This document shows, piece after piece, positions 33,095 through 36,536 of a DNA stretch of 36,536 nucleotides. A model generated the notes under the pieces. It saw only the letters and a program-made list of their open reading frames with translations. It was not told the origin of the DNA and searched no databases. Both the position numbers and the translations under genes were made by a program. The stretch is from CBDCUC01 sp965222485. Lineage in GTDB: Bacteria > Pseudomonadota > Alphaproteobacteria > Rhizobiales > Hyphomicrobiaceae. Numbering within the stretch: position 1 is the stretch's first letter; each line of letters opens with the position of its first letter. The stretch is taken from positions 1 through 36,536 of the forward strand of contig CBDCUC010000037.1 of NCBI GenBank assembly GCA_965222485.1. The letters are read 5' to 3'.

Positions 33095-33558
33095 TCGATG
33101 AATACGGGAGAGCGGGGCGTCTAAGTGCGAACCGCTTTTTCATTTTGTGTTAGGCCGCCCTTAGGCGCCCCGCTGCAGCGTGCTGCCACTCTCGAACGGC
33201 ACTTTCTTATCGGCATACTTGGGACACCCGGGACTGCGCCGGGCTGCCGCCGCCTGGCCCGGGCGAAGTTTGCGCGTTCAAACTCTTCCCGGCCGCTGCC
33301 CCCGGACTTGAGCACAACGGAACGCCTCGCGATGCGCTCCCCATTAAGCCCGGGACGGGGTTGAGTATGCGGGAGGTGTGAGGCGGGGGGATAAGGTTGG
33401 GGATGCGATTGGTGCAGAATAGCGACCCTTGGTAGTACAAAAACTCTCGATGCCTTACGGCGAGGATTGGCCCCGAGGCCCAATTTTTCCTCTCGACCGT
33501 ATAGGTGCGCTTATGCAACGATTGGCCCAGGTTGCAGTTAGCGTGGGGCCTGACGATC
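33095..33558. other. gene-free GC-rich region upstream of the TIR-ParA operon
   Basis: No coding frame is supported. The stretch is dense in short hairpin elements (for example CCCGGGACTGCGCCGGG near 33228-33244, CCCCGGACTTGAGC near 33299-33312, and CCCGGGACGGGGTTGAG near 33349-33365). They look like parts of the palindromic intergenic repeats common in this group. It must hold the promoter of the following AT-rich operon, but I cannot point to it. Confidence 0.4.
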
Positions 33559-35001
33559 ATGTCATTTGATACATTTTTGAGTTATTCGCGTAGAGACAAA
33601 GTTAGAGTATCGCGAGTGAGGGACTTCTTGAAGGAATCTCAAATTGATGTTTGGATGGATCGAGAGCAAATTTCACTTGGCTCATTGTTCAGAGAAAGAA
33701 TTTCCGAGGGCTTGCTTAGAGCGCATACCATCACGCCAATTTTGACAAAAAGAGCCTTGCGCAGCAAAGAGGTTTTTAAAGAGGTACAGTTTGCAATTAC
33801 TCATAACAAGAAGGTAGTTCCGGTTGTTTTGAATCCAAAAGCTCTAGCAGATAACACAAACTGGCGAAATTTACTTAAGGATATTGATTGGGGGGATCTC
33901 AGAACTGACGCAGAGACACGCAATCTGACAGACGATGTTCTTCGCGACATAAAGCGCGCAATTGTTCAGTCTGATGAGAGAAGATGCCCAATAATTACAT
34001 TTTATCATTTCAAGGGCGGCGTTGGAAAAACGACGCTTGCTGCACTTTTGGCAGCTCAGTTGTACGAGTCTTCAAAGCGGTCAGTATCAGTTTGTTTGAT
34101 TGACTGCGACGCTCAAAGCAATATGAGCTCGCTCTTTCTTACAAAGAAGCGCCTCAATCAGGGTGCCAGCTTATCACAGAACCTCGTTGGTTTGTTAGAA
34201 CCAGACCGGTTAAAAACTGAGACCGATCAACACAACAAGTATGGCATCGCGATAGGAGAGGTCCGTGATGATACAGTCACGAGGTGCCTGCACGACTTGT
34301 TTGTTGACCCCAATACCTTAAGGAAATTCTCTATAGTACCAAACGATATTGCGGCATCGAAATACGGAAGGGCGTCGCTTGACTCGCACCGCGGGCGTCT
34401 TTTTGCAAATTTCCAAAATGCCATTCAAAAGCTGAGCTATGAATATGACTACATCATAATTGACTGCAATCCGAGCACGAACTTCCTATCGGAATGTGCG
34501 TTGGACGCCGCTACAGACATAGTCATTCCGCTTAAGGCCGATAAGTTCACCACCGAGGGACTGGATGACATCGACGAGATACTTGGCGGCCTGTACGAGC
34601 TTCCCTATGCGCATGGTTCGTCGAGTGCCAGAAAACAAACCTGGGTTGCAGTAAATTTTGCGGACCTTTCGGAACTGCACAAGTCTAACTTAGAGCGCGT
34701 TAATAGCTCAGGACCGGAGGCGGAGTTACTTAAAAGTATCCTTCAACCTGATTTGAAGGGCAGCTTCAAGTTACAGCACTTTTCTTCAAGCCTATTGGAT
34801 ACGCGAGTGCCAGCGTCGGGCTTTCTGAGGTCGAAGCCAGTAGCAACTGACCCTCTCGATGCACGACACAATAATCCCGCTGCCAACTTGTTGAGCTTTG
34901 GAAGAAATCGCAATGCTGCAAGAGTCAAATCTGCGATCGAGCAACTCGCTATTGAAATTAGAGATAAAGTACGAAGTCAGTTGGCGGTTGCCGTAGTATG
35001 A
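33559..35001 (+). CDS. TIR domain-ParA-type ATPase fusion protein
   Basis: Residues 1-135 form a TIR domain: FDTFLSYSRRDKVRVSRVRD, IDVWMDREQISLGSLFRERI, SEGLLRAHTITPILTKRAL and SKEVFKEVQFAI, where E75 sits at the position of the catalytic Glu of TIR NADases. Residues 145-450 are a ParA/MinD-like deviant Walker ATPase: HFKGGVGKTTLAALLAAQL (signature Lys 152, Lys 157), LIDCDAQSNMSSLF (D182, Q186) and YIIIDCNPSTNFLSECAL. Base composition is visibly more AT-rich with AGA and ATA codons, unlike neighbours, suggesting transfer. The start at 33559 (MSFDTF) lies after a poor ribosome site; 33505 is an alternative. The next gene overlaps by four bases. Such a pair fits a defence system, with ATPase sensing and TIR effector, but function is an inference. 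Confidence 0.85.
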   Translation: MSFDTFLSYSRRDKVRVSRVRDFLKESQIDVWMDREQISLGSLFRERISEGLLRAHTITPILTKRALRSKEVFKEVQFAITHNKKVVPVVLNPKALADNTNWRNLLKDIDWGDLRTDAETRNLTDDVLRDIKRAIVQSDERRCPIITFYHFKGGVGKTTLAALLAAQLYESSKRSVSVCLIDCDAQSNMSSLFLTKKRLNQGASLSQNLVGLLEPDRLKTETDQHNKYGIAIGEVRDDTVTRCLHDLFVDPNTLRKFSIVPNDIAASKYGRASLDSHRGRLFANFQNAIQKLSYEYDYIIIDCNPSTNFLSECALDAATDIVIPLKADKFTTEGLDDIDEILGGLYELPYAHGSSSARKQTWVAVNFADLSELHKSNLERVNSSGPEAELLKSILQPDLKGSFKLQHFSSSLLDTRVPASGFLRSKPVATDPLDARHNNPAANLLSFGRNRNAARVKSAIEQLAIEIRDKVRSQLAVAVV

Positions 35002-35402
35002 ATGAGGGGACGAAACAAATTCTAGATTGCCTCAAACGGCAGCGCTCGTTTAGCGTGGCCGAGGAAACGTTTCTCGATCTGATTTCCGATATTGATCGAC
35101 TTGGCGAAAGTGCTTTTGTGAGGGCCGCGCTTGACGCGACAGTTCGCTCGACAACATCCACTAAAAGGAATTCTAAGAAAGACCCATTCGTGCAAAGGTT
35201 TCATCGGTACCGCCAGCGTTCGGGAATGAAGACTTCAACTTTCATAAGTTTACTTAGTGAAATCCTCGAAATTGATCACAGCCTCCAGATTCCTGCATCC
35301 AACAAGGGTTCGGCACCAAAGTTCTTGTCTTACATTCAAACCAGAATTGATGCTGAGGTGTTGGAATCGGCAATGGGTCGTGTCTTGGAAAAATACGCAT
35401 AA
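34998..35402 (+). CDS. small protein of unknown family, partner of the TIR-ParA protein
   Basis: A 134-residue soluble protein that starts in the ATGA overlap with the TIR-ParA gene, so the two are translated together. The N-terminal region is acidic and helical (ETFLDLISDIDRLGESAFVR), the centre strongly basic (TSTKRNSKKDPFVQRFHRYR), and the C-terminal part helical (SYIQTRIDAEVLESAMGRVL). No known domain is recognised. The basic patch could bind nucleic acid or the ATPase, in the manner of a ParB-type or adaptor partner. It shares the AT-rich composition of its neighbour. Codon frame and position make it a real gene; function unknown. Confidence 0.65.
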   Translation: MNEGTKQILDCLKRQRSFSVAEETFLDLISDIDRLGESAFVRAALDATVRSTTSTKRNSKKDPFVQRFHRYRQRSGMKTSTFISLLSEILEIDHSLQIPASNKGSAPKFLSYIQTRIDAEVLESAMGRVLEKYA

Positions 35403-35440
35403 TGTTGGCGCATAAAGGGGACCCGTCCAATACCTATCTA

Positions 35441-35515
35441 CGCCGATAACGACGCCTTCGGCTGGTTCTTTGTTTGACGCCGACGCCAACGGCTTCGCCT
35501 ACTGGCGCGGCGGGA
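35441..35515. repeat. REP-like repeat copy 1 (GTAG-headed hairpin)
   Basis: This 75-base segment is nearly identical to 36448-36520: both share GACGCCTTCGGCT and ACGCCGACGCCAACGGC blocks and end in TACTGGCGCGGCGGGA. On the minus strand each starts with GTAG followed by a palindromic GCC-GTT-GGC core, which is the pattern of REP elements. Confidence 0.65.
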
Positions 35516-35542
35516 AGCGCCCGCGCAGGTCCTTGATCTGCC

Positions 35543-35614
35543 CACGTGCTATTCAGCGCTATTGCGCTGGCACGTGAATCGGCGACGCATACGCCTTCGG
35601 CTACATGCGCGCCG
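35543..35614. repeat. REP-like repeat copy 2 (bulged CACGTGC hairpin)
   Basis: CACGTGC (35543-35549) and GCACGTG (35570-35576) enclose CAGCGC and GCGCTG with a four-base bulge TATT and loop TATT. An ACGCCTTCGGCTAC segment follows. The same hairpin with compensated base changes recurs at 36410-36442. Confidence 0.65.
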
Positions 35615-35678
35615 AGAGGTGTCCACGCATGCGTCTAATGAGCTCGCGGGAAATTCCTCGCTCTGCTCGGGCCAGCGC

Positions 35679-36296
35679 TTACTGAAGGCTCTTTGCGACC
35701 TCAACGGCCTTTGCTAGATCAGGCAGATTGGTGATCTCCGGGACCACTTGAAGGTGGCGAACGACATTGTCCTTGTCGGTAACGATGAGTGCGCGGGCCA
35801 GAAGGTTGAGCGGTTTGATCAACAAGCCGTTCTTCAGGCCGAACTGTGCTCCCTTATAATCCGACAGAAAAGTGACGTTCTTGATCTTCGCCTCTTTGGC
35901 GAAACGTCCCTGCGCAAACGGCAGATCCATACTGACCGTAATCAATTCGACTTTGCTCACGTCCAGCCCGCTCTTTTCGCTCAGCTCGTGCGTTTGCGCC
36001 TCACATACAGGCGTATCGACAGACGGGACGACGCTTATGATCTTCGGCTTACCTTTGTTTTCGGCCAGATTTACTCCGGAGAGATCGCCCGCGGTTAGCA
36101 CGGCAGACGGCAGCGGCTTGCCGACCTCGATAGCCGTACCCAGCAGCGCGAGCCGGTCACCCTTGAAGGTCACGTTTGACCCTTCGCCGGGTCTCGTCGT
36201 CTCGCCTGAGACGTTGATTGCTGCCGTGTCGGCCGCTTGAACGTTTTGGACGAACGGGAGCAGCGCAATTATTGCAAGCAAGACGATGCGTTTCAT
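35679..36296 (-). CDS. tpx: secreted thiol peroxidase-like protein (Tpx family) with one cysteine
   Basis: A signal peptide (residues 1-21, hydrophobic core VLLAIIALLPFV, ending QA) leads to a peroxiredoxin of the Tpx subfamily: VGKPLPSAVLTAGDLSGVNL, ISVVPSVDTPVCEAQTHELS with peroxidatic C98, and SMDLPFAQGRFAKEAKIKNV. E. coli Tpx has its resolving cysteine (C95) in DLPFAQ-RFC; here Ala133 takes that place, and C98 is the only cysteine in the protein. It therefore would work as a one-Cys enzyme with an external reductant, in the periplasm. Length 205 includes the signal. A normal start with GAGG-like AGGAACC is seen upstream. It is flanked by REP-like repeats. Family is sure; the exact chemistry is inferred. 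Confidence 0.85.
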   Translation of the reverse strand: MKRIVLLAIIALLPFVQNVQAADTAAINVSGETTRPGEGSNVTFKGDRLALLGTAIEVGKPLPSAVLTAGDLSGVNLAENKGKPKIISVVPSVDTPVCEAQTHELSEKSGLDVSKVELITVSMDLPFAQGRFAKEAKIKNVTFLSDYKGAQFGLKNGLLIKPLNLLARALIVTDKDNVVRHLQVVPEITNLPDLAKAVEVAKSLQ

Positions 36297-36409
36297 AGGA
36301 ACCTCGGGCGTTATTCACAAACCAACGGCGATATTTTAGTGCACGCGAAAGCCTTGACGCAACAGTTCTGGATTAGGCTTTGCGACGAACTCTTCGGGCT
36401 AGTCTTTTT

Positions 36410-36520
36410 CACGTGCTGTTCGGTGCTGCGCACCGGCACGTGAAGCTCGCCGATCGCGACGCCTTCGGCTTGCTTTTTATTACGCCGACGCCAACGGCTC
36501 CGCCTACTGGCGCGGCGGGA
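36410..36520. repeat. REP-like repeat, full composite copy
   Basis: This copy joins both parts found separately at 35441 and 35543. It begins with a bulged hairpin (CACGTGC TGTT CGGTGC TGC GCACCG GCACGTG at 36410-36442) and runs on to CGCCGAT...GGCGCGGCGGGA (36448-36520). In the inner stem two base pairs differ from copy 2 and both changes are compensated. Confidence 0.65.
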
Positions 36521-36536
36521 GGTAACCTGCTTGTGT

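Overview
Organism. The window reads as chromosomal DNA of an alphaproteobacterium, most likely a halotolerant or marine member of the Hyphomicrobiales (Rhizobiales). The clues are a FixL-FixJ-FixK oxygen-sensing cluster, a DUF2793 protein, a VIT-type iron transporter, a DUF5681/ParB-methylase phage cassette, and a two-enzyme glycine-betaine synthesis operon typical of salt-adapted bacteria. I cannot fix the genus from sequence alone.

Layout. (1) 1-9262 is a surface-glycan locus: a partial DegT aminotransferase, a SAM methyltransferase that appears frameshifted, a PAPS-type sulfotransferase, a TIGR00180-like glycosyltransferase, about 1 kb without a gene, then an operon of nucleotide-sugar dehydrogenase (TviB/WbpA-like), WbpB-like oxidoreductase, WbpE-like aminotransferase and a flavin reductase. 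The operon ends in the decayed tail of a second DegT aminotransferase. (2) 9293-14645 is a phage-derived early region without integrase or structural genes: a Rad52-type annealing protein carrying an HNH-like domain, Gp157, an XRE regulator with a palindromic operator, a ParB-methyltransferase fusion and DUF5681. A hairpin- and iteron-containing segment borders it (14646-15078). (3) 15079-22571 is mixed housekeeping and envelope: an FAD-linked D-2-hydroxyacid dehydrogenase, a DUF2793/discoidin-like protein, a secreted four-repeat protein, CysQ, a small conserved protein and a VIT iron transporter. (4) 22659-27709 is an oxygen/redox regulatory cluster: FixL, FixJ, a receiver-only protein whose phospho-Asp is Glu, a four-cysteine FNR/FixK regulator, a MoaD-like protein, a stand-alone cNMP-binding domain and a TetR regulator, followed by tRNA-Ser(CGA). 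(5) 27928-33065 is a DUF4166 gene followed by an osmoadaptation module: a GbsR-type regulator divergent from a BCCT transporter and glycine-sarcosine and sarcosine-dimethylglycine methyltransferases. (6) 33559-35402 is an AT-richer two-gene operon encoding a TIR-ParA fusion and a small protein of unknown family, a candidate defence system. (7) 35403-36536 holds a secreted one-cysteine thiol peroxidase flanked by REP-like hairpin repeats.

How the parts work together. Region 1 would build and decorate a glycan containing 2,3-diamino-uronic acid type sugars and possibly sulfate; CysQ would remove the PAP made by the sulfotransferase. Region 4 would sense oxygen through a haem-PAS kinase and pass the signal to FixJ and FixK. 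In region 5, glycine is methylated three times to glycine betaine, while the BCCT transporter imports ready-made betaine or choline. A 22-bp perfect palindrome over the gbsR start codon is the best operator candidate in the window. The most promising undescribed items are the TIR-ParA operon, the GbsR link to glycine methylation, and the Glu-substituted receiver inside the fix cluster.
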